Shown here piece by piece: positions 34,883 through 43,024 of a stretch of 64,000 bases of DNA (the first letter of the stretch is position 1; each line of letters opens with the position of its first letter). Position numbers and translations under genes: made by a program. Under the pieces are notes generated by a model. The model ran no database searches and was not told the origin of the DNA. It saw only the letters and a list, made by a program, of their open reading frames with translations. Location: NCBI RefSeq assembly GCF_965229315.1, contig NZ_CBDDJA010000002.1:1488001-1552000 (forward strand), in the 5' to 3' direction. The DNA is from Pelomonas sp965229315. GTDB taxonomy: Bacteria > Pseudomonadota > Gammaproteobacteria > Burkholderiales > Burkholderiaceae_C.

Positions 34883-36592
34883 ATGCCCCAGCCTGTTTCC
34901 GGTCCTACCCCGTGGCGGTTGAGCCTCGTGCTGCTGTCCGTGCTCGCGTCCTGCTCGGGGCTGCCGTTGCAGGTGGACCGCAGCGCCCGCGCGCCACGGC
35001 TGCAGGGCTACGGCAGCGTCGACCTCTCGTTGACGACGCGCTCCGACGAGGCCCGTCGCCTGTTCGGCCAGGGCATGGCGCAGGCCTACGCCTTCAACGA
35101 GGACGAGGCGGTGCGCAGCTTCAAGGCCGCGCTGGCGGCCGACCCCGACTGCGCGCTGTGCGCCTGGGGCGTGGCGTGGCAGCTGGGCCCCAACATCAAC
35201 GCGCCGGACCGTGGCGACCTGGCCGACGCCAGGCGCTACGTGGACCTGGCCGTGCGGCTGCGTGCCCAGGCCACGCCGCGTGAACGCGAGCTGATCGATG
35301 CGATGGCGCTGCGCTACGCACACGAGAGCCAGCGCACCGAGGTGGCCTTGGCGACCGCGCCCGTGTGTGGACAAAAAGGCAGCGAGCGCGCCGACCCGCT
35401 GGACGTGGCCTATGCCGACCGCCTGCACGCGCTGGCTGACCAGGCGCCGGACGATCCAGACCTGCTATCGCTGTACGCCGAGGCCGAGATGGTCGCCATG
35501 CGCGGCGACTGGTGGAACGACGACACCGGCCAGGCGCAGGGCCGCATGGGCGACCTGGCCACGCGGCTGGAGGCTGCAGCGGCGCGCCACCCGCAGCACA
35601 CCGGCGTGAACCACTACCTGATCCACGCCGTCGACACGCCCACGCAGGCGCGCCGCGCGGTGGGTGCGGCCGAGCGCCTGGGCGGCCTGGCGCCGCAGTC
35701 GCCGCACCTGGTGCACATGCCGTCGCACACCTTCGGCCTGCTGGGGCGCTACGCCGATGCCGCCCGCGTCAACGAACAGGCGCTGGCGCTGGACGACGCG
35801 CGAGAGGCCGAGCTGGCCCGCCAGGGATTCTCCAAGGGCAAGGACTGGCGCGCCCACAACGGGGCCTACCTGTGGTTCGCGTCGCTGATGCAGGGCCGCG
35901 GCGAGACGGCGCTGGCCGCGTCTCGGGCCGGCGCCACGCGCGCCGCGAAGTGGGACAACGAGTACGGCGAGTACGTGCGCAGCCTGCCGCTGCTGACGCT
36001 GATGCGCCTGGAGCGCTGGGAGGCCGTGCTGGCCGAGCCGCTGCCGTCCGGCAACCACGGCATGGCCACGGTGCTGGGCCAGCAGGCGCGCGGCGTGGCG
36101 CTGGCGCGCACCGGCCGCCTGGCCGAGGCGCGGCAGGCGCTGGCGCTGCTGTCGCCCGCGGCGGACCAACTGGTCGCCAAGCACACCGGTGACGACGACA
36201 TGGCCAAGGGCGCGCGCAGCCTGGCCCAGGTCGCCAAGGGCCGGCTGGGCGCCGAGGTGGCGCTGGCCGAAGGGCGCGTGGACGCGGCGCTGCAACTGCA
36301 GGCGGAGTCCGTCAAGGCGGCGAGGTTCGTGGACCGCACGGAGCCGCCGATGCTGGCCGCCGGTTCGCGGCTGGCGCTGGGCGACATGCAGCTCAAGGCC
36401 GCACGCTGGACCGACGCGGAGCAGAGCTTTCGCACCGACCTGGCCGAGCATCCCACCAGCGGCTGGGCGTTGCGCGGGCTGCTGCAGTCGCTGCAGGCGC
36501 AGCGCAAGCCCGCGGCGGAACTGGCCGGTCTGAAGACGCAACTGGCCGCCAGCTTCGCGGCGGCCGACCCGGCGTTGAAGCCGGTGCCGTGA
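34883..36592 (+). CDS. TPR-type repeat lipoprotein
   Basis: A 569-residue lipoprotein: LLSVLASC is the lipobox at about residue 24. The rest is helical with tetratricopeptide-like units (ARRLFGQGMAQAYAFNEDEA; GLLGRYADAARVNEQALAL). A conserved stretch GVNHYLIHAVDTP is typical of this uncharacterised family. The ATG at 34883 is preferred to a TTG five codons earlier because it begins the signal peptide. It converges with the aminopeptidase gene, with a four-base gap. Function unknown; a protein-interaction role in the envelope is likely. Confidence 0.82.
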   Translation: MPQPVSGPTPWRLSLVLLSVLASCSGLPLQVDRSARAPRLQGYGSVDLSLTTRSDEARRLFGQGMAQAYAFNEDEAVRSFKAALAADPDCALCAWGVAWQLGPNINAPDRGDLADARRYVDLAVRLRAQATPRERELIDAMALRYAHESQRTEVALATAPVCGQKGSERADPLDVAYADRLHALADQAPDDPDLLSLYAEAEMVAMRGDWWNDDTGQAQGRMGDLATRLEAAAARHPQHTGVNHYLIHAVDTPTQARRAVGAAERLGGLAPQSPHLVHMPSHTFGLLGRYADAARVNEQALALDDAREAELARQGFSKGKDWRAHNGAYLWFASLMQGRGETALAASRAGATRAAKWDNEYGEYVRSLPLLTLMRLERWEAVLAEPLPSGNHGMATVLGQQARGVALARTGRLAEARQALALLSPAADQLVAKHTGDDDMAKGARSLAQVAKGRLGAEVALAEGRVDAALQLQAESVKAARFVDRTEPPMLAAGSRLALGDMQLKAARWTDAEQSFRTDLAEHPTSGWALRGLLQSLQAQRKPAAELAGLKTQLAASFAAADPALKPVP

Positions 36593-36595
36593 CCG

Positions 36596-38413
36596 TCAGG
36601 CGGCCAGCGGCTCGGTCCGCTTCAGCAGCCAGGCCAGGGCCGGGCCGCTGACCTTGGGCCGCAGGCGCTCGCGCACCGTCGCGTGATAGCGGTTCAGCCA
36701 GGCGATCTCGTCGGCGCGCATCAGGGTCAGGTCGATGGCGTGCATGTCGATGGGGCACAGCGTCAGCGTCTCGAAGCCCAGCATCTCGCCGAAGGCGCCC
36801 CCCTCGGGCGTGTCCACGACGATGTTCAGCACCAGGTTCTCGATGCGCACGCCCCAGCGGCCGGGCCGGTACAGGCCCGGCTCGATGGACGTGACCATGC
36901 CGGGCTCCATCGCCATGGCGGGCTCGGCGACGGCCTTGGAGATGCTCTGCGGGCCCTCGTGCACGTTCAGGAAGTAGCCCACGCCGTGGCCGGTGCCGTG
37001 GCCATAGTCCATGCCGGCGGCCCACAGCGGCGCGCGGGCAATGCTGTCCAGCATCGGGCTGGCCGTGCCGCGCGGGAACAGCTGCATGGACAGCGCGATG
37101 GTGCCCTTGAGCACGCGTGTGTAGTCGCGACGGTGCTCGGCCGTGATCTGGCCGATGGGCCAGACACGGGTGATGTCGGTGGTGCCGCCCAGGTACTGGC
37201 CGCCGGAGTCGATCAGCAGCAGGCCGCTGCCCTCGATCTGCGCGAACGACTCGGGCGTGGCGCGGTAGTGGGGCAGGGCGCCGTTGGCCTGCCAGCCGGC
37301 GATGGTGGAGAACGACAGGCCCACGAAGCCGGGGCGCCTGGCGCGCGCGGCGGACAGGCGGGTGTCCACGTCCAGTTCGCTCCAGCGCTCGCCGCGGGCC
37401 AGCGACGCCTCGAACTCGGCGTAGAACTCGCACATGGCGGCCCCGTCCTCGGCCATGGCCTCGCGGATGAAGGCCGCCTCGGCCGAGGTCTTGCGGCTCT
37501 TCAGCAGCGTGCTGGGGTTGATCTGCTCGACGATGGCCACGCCGGCCGGTGCGGCTTCACGCAGGCCCAGCGTGACGCGGCGCGGGTCGATGAGCAGCTT
37601 GGCGGCGTCGGGCAGTGCGGCGAGCGCCTGGGCGGCCTGGTCGTAGGGTGCCAGCCGGATGCCGTCGGCCGCCAGCCGGGCCGCCACGTCGGCCGGCACC
37701 TTGCCGTCGCCGATGAAGAGTTGACCGCCGCTCGCGTCCAGCAGCAGGTGGGCGATGAAGACGGGGTTGCACTCCACGTCGGCGCCGCGCAGGTTCAGCA
37801 GCCAGGCCACGTCGTCCACGGTGGACACGAGGTGGTGCGTGGCTTTGACGGTGGCCATCGCGGCACGCACGCGCGCGAGCTTGTCGGCGCGGCTGACGGC
37901 GGCCTGCGGCGGCAGGTGCTCGTAGACGGCTGCGGTCGGCAGGCCGGGGCGGTCGTCCCAGGCGGCCTGGACCAGGTCCAGGTCGGTGCGCAGCGTGACG
38001 CCGGATCGCGCCAGCGACGTGCGCAGCAGGTGGGCCAGCGCCAGGCCCAGTACCTGGCCGTCCACGGCCAGCACCTGGCCGGGTTGCAGATGCTGGGCGA
38101 TCCAGTCGATGTACTGCGTGGACGCGCCCGAGTTCATCTTCTCGAGCCGGATGCTGCTGCCGGCGAGCTGCGCCTCGGCCTGCGCCCAGTAGCGGCTGTC
38201 GGCGAACAACGCGGCGTGGTCGCGCGTGACGACCAGGCTGCCTACCGAGCCGGTGAAGCCTGACAGGTACTGGCGGCCCTGCCAGCGCTCGGGCAGGTAT
38301 TCGGACAGGTGGGGGTCGGCGGACGGCACCAGCACCGCGTGCACGCCCGAGGCAGTCAGCGCGTCGCGGATGCGCTCGATGCGCAGGCGGGTTTCGGAGG
38401 TGCGGGTGTCCAT
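36596..38413 (-). CDS. Aminopeptidase P family protein (M24)
   Basis: A 605-residue metallopeptidase that removes an N-terminal residue before proline. Two creatinase-like N-terminal domains come first (ALFADSRYWAQAE), then the M24 pita-bread domain with metal ligands in IDSGGQYLGGTTDITR (two Asp), GHGVGYFLNVHEG (His), SIEPGLY (Glu) and RIENLVL (Glu). The C-terminal extension is normal for the long, eukaryote-like XPNPEP1 form. All ligands are intact. Cytoplasmic. Confidence 0.95.
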   Translation of the reverse strand: MDTRTSETRLRIERIRDALTASGVHAVLVPSADPHLSEYLPERWQGRQYLSGFTGSVGSLVVTRDHAALFADSRYWAQAEAQLAGSSIRLEKMNSGASTQYIDWIAQHLQPGQVLAVDGQVLGLALAHLLRTSLARSGVTLRTDLDLVQAAWDDRPGLPTAAVYEHLPPQAAVSRADKLARVRAAMATVKATHHLVSTVDDVAWLLNLRGADVECNPVFIAHLLLDASGGQLFIGDGKVPADVAARLAADGIRLAPYDQAAQALAALPDAAKLLIDPRRVTLGLREAAPAGVAIVEQINPSTLLKSRKTSAEAAFIREAMAEDGAAMCEFYAEFEASLARGERWSELDVDTRLSAARARRPGFVGLSFSTIAGWQANGALPHYRATPESFAQIEGSGLLLIDSGGQYLGGTTDITRVWPIGQITAEHRRDYTRVLKGTIALSMQLFPRGTASPMLDSIARAPLWAAGMDYGHGTGHGVGYFLNVHEGPQSISKAVAEPAMAMEPGMVTSIEPGLYRPGRWGVRIENLVLNIVVDTPEGGAFGEMLGFETLTLCPIDMHAIDLTLMRADEIAWLNRYHATVRERLRPKVSGPALAWLLKRTEPLAA

Positions 38414-38498
38414 GGCCAGGACCTTTTCTGAAGCGTCTGAAGCGAAGCCCCGAGTTTAGGTTCCTGCGCCTGTCCTGCCTTGTCAGGGCGAATTGCGC

Positions 38499-39710
38499 TC
38501 AGGCCGGTGCCAGCGCGGCCGGGGTCAGCAGCCGCTCCAGCAGCTCGCGCACGCTGCGGATCTGGTTGCCGAAGGGCAGGCTGCCCGCGCCGCGGAAGAA
38601 CAGGCCCTTGCGCACATCGCCGCGCAGCGCCGCGGCGAGCTGGTTGTCGATGCAGAACTGGCCCCAGTCCTTCAGGCCGTCGCGCAGGCCGCACTGGGCC
38701 AGGCAGTCGAAGGCCTGGGTGCACTGCGCCCGCACGTGGGCCACGGTCTGCAGCCGGGGTGCCAGCTTCAGGTAGGTCTTCAGCCAGGGCGTGGCGACGG
38801 CCCGCGCGGGCAGGCCGGCGACGCTGGTGAACTCGACCAGGTCTTCTTCGCGCGCCTCGGCCAGCACGCGCTTGAACTCGGCGTGCGCGTCGCACTCCGC
38901 CGTCACGGCGAACGGCGTGCCGAGCTGCACGGCGTCGGCGCCCAGGTCCTGCAGGCGCTGGATGTCCTCGAAGCTGCGCACGCCGCCTGCGGCGATCAGC
39001 GGGATGTCGCGCTCCAGGCCGGCCTGGCGGAAGAACGCGCGGCAGGCGGGCAGCACCTGGTCGAAGTCGAAGCGTGGGTCGCCCAGGTCCGCGATGCGCG
39101 ACGCCCCCAGGTGGCCGCCGGCCAGGCGCGGGTGCTCGATGACGATGGCGTCGGGCAGGCGCCGCTTGCGCTCCCATTTCTTCACCACGAGCTGCACGCC
39201 GCGCGCGTCGCTGAGGATGGGGATGAGCAGCGCCTTCGGGTGGTCCTGCGCCAGGTCGGGCAGGTCCAGCGGCAGGCCGGCGCCGACGACGATGGCGTCC
39301 ACGCCCGCGGCCAACCCGCGCTTCACCGACGCCGCGTACTCGCCCACGGCCCGCATCACGTTCAGCGCGACGAGGCCGCGGCCCTGCGCGCGCTCGCGCG
39401 CCCCGGCGATCTCGCGGTCCAGGGCTTCGAGGTTGGCGGCATCGATGTGCGCCTTCGCATCGGCGCGATCCTCGCAGCCGCGCGTGGCGGCCATCAGGTC
39501 GGGATGATGGCGGCGCAGATCCACGGAACTGATCGTGCCCATCCCGCCCTCCGCTGCCACCGCGCCGGCCAGCCGCTGCGCACTGACGCCGACGCCCATG
39601 CCGCCCTGCACGATGGGCAACAGCTCCCGGCCGCCGAGGCGCAGCGGTTTCAGGCCGGTGCGGGCGAGCAGGGCGGCGAGGTCGGGCGAGATGTGGCGGG
39701 ACGAGGGCAT
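38499..39710 (-). CDS. Nitronate monooxygenase-like FMN enzyme
   Basis: A 403-residue TIM-barrel flavoprotein of the 2-nitropropane dioxygenase family. Its start reads LPIVQGGMGVGVSAQRLAG, and the core has LIAAGGVRSFEDIQRLQDLG, the phosphate-binding loop, followed by GADAVQLGTPF. It is longer than small NMOs (~330), so it belongs to a long subgroup whose substrates are not established. Oxidative nitronate detoxification is the family role; enoyl reductase FabK-like activity is possible. Confidence 0.85.
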   Translation of the reverse strand: MPSSRHISPDLAALLARTGLKPLRLGGRELLPIVQGGMGVGVSAQRLAGAVAAEGGMGTISSVDLRRHHPDLMAATRGCEDRADAKAHIDAANLEALDREIAGARERAQGRGLVALNVMRAVGEYAASVKRGLAAGVDAIVVGAGLPLDLPDLAQDHPKALLIPILSDARGVQLVVKKWERKRRLPDAIVIEHPRLAGGHLGASRIADLGDPRFDFDQVLPACRAFFRQAGLERDIPLIAAGGVRSFEDIQRLQDLGADAVQLGTPFAVTAECDAHAEFKRVLAEAREEDLVEFTSVAGLPARAVATPWLKTYLKLAPRLQTVAHVRAQCTQAFDCLAQCGLRDGLKDWGQFCIDNQLAAALRGDVRKGLFFRGAGSLPFGNQIRSVRELLERLLTPAALAPA

Positions 39711-39804
39711 GGCGGCGTCAAGGTGAGCGGACGCCGGAGGTTAGGGAGCTCAGGACCTTCCTGCCTTGATGCAGGTCAGGTTCCGCCTGATCTGCAGACC
39801 TCGT

Positions 39805-40101
39805 CTATCGAGCGATCTTCACGACCTGCACCGGGCCTTCGTAGTCGCCGACGAATCCTTCGGCAAACTCGATGACCTCTGCAAGCGAGTCGTTCGGATG
39901 GGACGACGTCAGGATGAAGTGGCGCTCTGGAGATCCCGCGGCGACTGCAGCGTTGTCGACCGTGTCTTCGATCTCGCGGCATGACGGACCGACGATCGCA
40001 ACCATCTTGACGCCATCGGCCACGAATTGCTGCGCGAGTTCTTCCATGGCGGCCGGGATGCCGTTGGGGCAGTGCAGCACGAGTTTGGGCGCGAAAGGCA
40101 T
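39805..40101 (-). CDS. Small unknown protein downstream of kynA
   Basis: A 98-residue protein starting MPFAPKLVLHCPNGIPAAM, with AIVGPSCREIEDTVDN in the middle. The alternation of strands and helices suggests a small alpha/beta fold. No domain is recognised. It follows kynA by 17 bases and may be the last gene of the kyn operon. Codon use is less GC-rich at third positions than that of its neighbours, which hints at separate origin. An earlier in-frame start at 40143 would overlap kynA. Confidence 0.65.
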   Translation of the reverse strand: MPFAPKLVLHCPNGIPAAMEELAQQFVADGVKMVAIVGPSCREIEDTVDNAAVAAGSPERHFILTSSHPNDSLAEVIEFAEGFVGDYEGPVQVVKIAR

Positions 40102-40118
40102 GCGTTCCGCCGTGTGAC

Positions 40119-40949
40119 TCACAGCTCCGTCCGCAACGCCCACAACTCCGGGAACAGCACCACGTCCAGCATCTTGCGCAGGTAGCTGACGCCGCCCGTG
40201 CCGCCGGTGCCGCGCTTGAAGCCGATGACGCGTTCGACCGTCGTCACGTGGCGGAAGCGCCAGAGGCGGAAGGCGTCCTCCAGGTCCACCAGCTCTTCGC
40301 CCATCTGGTAGAGGTCCCAGTGGGCCTGAGGCTCGCGGTAGACGGTCAGCCAGGCCTGCTTGACGCCTTCATCGACGACGTGCGGCTGCGTCCAGTCGCG
40401 GTCCAGGTGGGCCGCAGGCACCGGGATGCCACGCCGGGCCAGCAGCTTCAGCGCCTCGTCGTACAGCGACGGCGCCTCGTAGGCCTGCTGCACCTGCGCG
40501 AGCAGGTCGGGGCGGTGCTCGTGCGGCTTGAGCATGGCGGCGTTCTTGTTGCCCAGCATGAACTCGATGCGTCGGTACTGCGCGCTCTGGAAGCCGCTGC
40601 TCCTGGCGAGATACGGCCGGATGGCGCTGTATTCGGGCGGCGTCATCGTCGCCAGCACGTCCCAGGCGTGCACGAGCTGCTCCATGATGCGCGACACGCG
40701 GGCCAGCATCTTGAAGGCCTCGGGCAGCCGGTCGGCGGCGACATGGACGACGGCCGCCTGCAACTCGTGCAGCATCAGCTTCATCCACAGCTCCGACGTC
40801 TGGTGCTGCACGATGAACAGCATCTCGTTGTGGTCGGGCGAGAGCGGTGTCTGCGCGCTCAGGATGGCGTCGAGCTGCAGGTAGTCGCCGTAGCTCATGT
40901 CCCGGGAGAAGTCGAGCTGGGCGCCGTGGTGCTGGATGGGATCGGTCAT
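40119..40949 (-). CDS. kynA: Tryptophan 2,3-dioxygenase
   Basis: A haem enzyme that opens the indole ring of L-tryptophan to N-formylkynurenine. The signatures are MSYGDYLQLDAILSAQ, HQTSELWMKLMLHEL, TPPEYSAIRPYLARSSGFQS and GTGGTGGVSYLRK. The 276-residue length matches bacterial KynA. The ATG overlaps the kynU stop (ATGA), which sets the start. It is the third gene of kynB-kynU-kynA on the minus strand. Confidence 0.97.
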   Translation of the reverse strand: MTDPIQHHGAQLDFSRDMSYGDYLQLDAILSAQTPLSPDHNEMLFIVQHQTSELWMKLMLHELQAAVVHVAADRLPEAFKMLARVSRIMEQLVHAWDVLATMTPPEYSAIRPYLARSSGFQSAQYRRIEFMLGNKNAAMLKPHEHRPDLLAQVQQAYEAPSLYDEALKLLARRGIPVPAAHLDRDWTQPHVVDEGVKQAWLTVYREPQAHWDLYQMGEELVDLEDAFRLWRFRHVTTVERVIGFKRGTGGTGGVSYLRKMLDVVLFPELWALRTEL

Positions 40950-42202
40950 CAGGTCACCGCACTGCGTTTCTGGAATTCGGGTGCGCGCCAGGATTCGGCC
41001 GCGAGCACATCGACCAGGATGCCCACCGCATCCACCACGTCCACGAAGCGCGTGTACAGCGGCGTCAAGCCGAAGCGCAGCAGCGCGGGCTCGCCGGCGC
41101 GGAAGTCGCCGATGACGCCGCGGGCGATCAGCGCCTGCATGACGGCGTAGCCGTCCACGTCCGCCGGCAGCGAGATGGACACCTGCGAACCGCGCAGTGA
41201 CGCGTCGCGCGGCGTCGCCACGTTGGCGGTGGGCACGCGCGCGTCGATCTCGGCGATGAAGGCGTCCGTCAGCGCCAGCGACTTCCTGCGCAGCGCGGCC
41301 ATGCCGCCGAGCTTGTGCGCCTCGTCGAACACATCCAGCGACGTGTCCAGCCCCGTCATCGCCAGCACGGGCGGTGTGCCGCACTGGTACTGCTGGATTC
41401 CGGCCGCGGGGCGGTACTCGGCGCTGAACTCGAACGGTGCCGCATGACCCAGCCAGCCCGTCAGCGGCTGCCACACCTGGCCCTGGTGGCGGGGGTGCAT
41501 CCACACGAAGGCGGGGGCGCCGGGGCCGCCGTTGAGGTACTTGTAGCCGCAGCCGATGGCGAAGTCCGCCGCCGCGCCCAGCAGGTCCACCGGCACGGCG
41601 CCGGCGCTGTGCGCCAGGTCCCACACGGCCAGCGCGCCGGCCTGGTGGGCCCAGCGCGTCAGCAGCGCCATGTCGTGCATGCGGCCGCTGCGGTAGTTCA
41701 CATGCGTCAGCATCAGCACCGCGCAGCGCTCGTCCAGCAGCGGCGGGATGTCCTCGGGCGTGTCAACCAGCACCAGTTCGCCGCCATGCGCCCGCACCAC
41801 GCTCTGCGCGATGTAGTTGTCGGTCGGGAAGTTGCTGCGCTCGCTGACGACGAGCTTGCGCTTGCCCTGCTGCAGCTGCAGCGCGGCGTGCAGCACCTTG
41901 TAGAGGTTGACGGAGGTGGAGTCCGCCACCAGCACCTCGCCCGGCCGCGCGCCGATCCAGGGCGCCAGCCGGTCGCCGAGCGTCCTCGGCAGCGCGATCC
42001 AGCCGGCGTTGTTCCAGCTCGCGATCAGGCCCTGACCCCATTCCTGTTCGACCGCCCTGGCGATGCGCGCTGGCGTGGCCTTGGGCAAGGCGCCCAGCGA
42101 GTTGCCGTCCAGGTAGATGACGCCGGGCGGCAGCGTGAAATGCTCGCGCAGGGCGCTGAGCGGGTCTTGCGCATCGAGTGCGAGGGCTTCTTCTCGGGTC
42201 AT
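40949..42202 (-). CDS. kynU: Kynureninase
   Basis: A PLP enzyme that splits kynurenine to anthranilate and alanine. The N-terminal YLDGNSLGALPKATPARI and the PLP-binding Lys221 in GCGYKYLNGGPGAPAF are diagnostic. The 417 residues are typical. Its start overlaps the end of kynB by four bases and its end overlaps kynA, giving a tightly coupled operon. Confidence 0.97.
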   Translation of the reverse strand: MTREEALALDAQDPLSALREHFTLPPGVIYLDGNSLGALPKATPARIARAVEQEWGQGLIASWNNAGWIALPRTLGDRLAPWIGARPGEVLVADSTSVNLYKVLHAALQLQQGKRKLVVSERSNFPTDNYIAQSVVRAHGGELVLVDTPEDIPPLLDERCAVLMLTHVNYRSGRMHDMALLTRWAHQAGALAVWDLAHSAGAVPVDLLGAAADFAIGCGYKYLNGGPGAPAFVWMHPRHQGQVWQPLTGWLGHAAPFEFSAEYRPAAGIQQYQCGTPPVLAMTGLDTSLDVFDEAHKLGGMAALRRKSLALTDAFIAEIDARVPTANVATPRDASLRGSQVSISLPADVDGYAVMQALIARGVIGDFRAGEPALLRFGLTPLYTRFVDVVDAVGILVDVLAAESWRAPEFQKRSAVT

Positions 42203-42858
42203 GGCAGTTCTCGGAGGATGGCGCGCACGGGGGAGGCGCAGGCGCCTTGCAATTTCAGGGGCAGGGCGATCAGCTCGTAGTCACCCGCGGGCACGTCGTC
42301 CAGCACCAGGTTCTCCAGCACGCGCAGGTCGTGGCGGCGCAGTTGCTGGTGGCTGTCCAGCACCTTGGAGTCGGCGGGGTCCACGCTGGGCGTGTCGATG
42401 CCGATCAGCCTCACGCCGCGTGCCGCCAGCCACTCGATGGCTTCGGGCGCGTAGGCGGTGAAGGCGGGGTTCCAGGTGGTGTCGGCGCGTTGGCAGACGC
42501 GCACCAGCACGCGCGGTGGCAGCTCGTGTTCGGCATGGCGCAGGTGCTCGACCGTGATCAGCGGCGCGGTGCCGAGGGCGTGGATGACGCGGCAACGGCC
42601 GAGGTAGGTGTCCAGCGGCACGTCGGCTATTGCCCGCCCGTCGTTGGCGTAGTGCAGCGGCGCATCGGCATGCGCGCCCACGTGGGGGCTCATCGTGAGG
42701 GCGCTGAGGTTGACGGGGCAGCCGGGCGAGAGCTGCGCCGTCCAGCGCAGGCTGTAGGGCTCGTCGCCCGGGAAGATGGGCGAATCGGGCGCGACGGTGG
42801 GGGAGATGTCCCAGAGGCGGGGCGTCTGCGCGTGGGAAGGGGCGGTGGAACGGCTCAT
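42199..42858 (-). CDS. kynB: Kynurenine formamidase
   Basis: A metal-dependent cyclase-fold hydrolase that removes formate from N-formylkynurenine. The metal-site motif HVGAHADAPLHY is present, preceded by PTVAPDSPIFPGDEPY. The 219-residue length is usual. It is the first gene of the kynBUA operon. A LysR or Lrp-type regulator is not adjacent; the 165-base gap to the divergent histidine kinase gene should hold the promoter. Confidence 0.97.
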   Translation of the reverse strand: MSRSTAPSHAQTPRLWDISPTVAPDSPIFPGDEPYSLRWTAQLSPGCPVNLSALTMSPHVGAHADAPLHYANDGRAIADVPLDTYLGRCRVIHALGTAPLITVEHLRHAEHELPPRVLVRVCQRADTTWNPAFTAYAPEAIEWLAARGVRLIGIDTPSVDPADSKVLDSHQQLRRHDLRVLENLVLDDVPAGDYELIALPLKLQGACASPVRAILRELP

Positions 42859-43024
42859 GGCGGCGGCACCATAGCGTCGGGCTGGGAGCCGTGGTGTCGG
42901 TTAATTCCAACTGTCTGTCAATCTCCAGCCGCCCGGCGCAAGGGAGCGCATCGCGGCTTGCCGGCGTCAAGGCGGGTACGGCCATCAGCAGTCAATTCAC
43001 AATCGGCCACACGCCGATTCCCGC

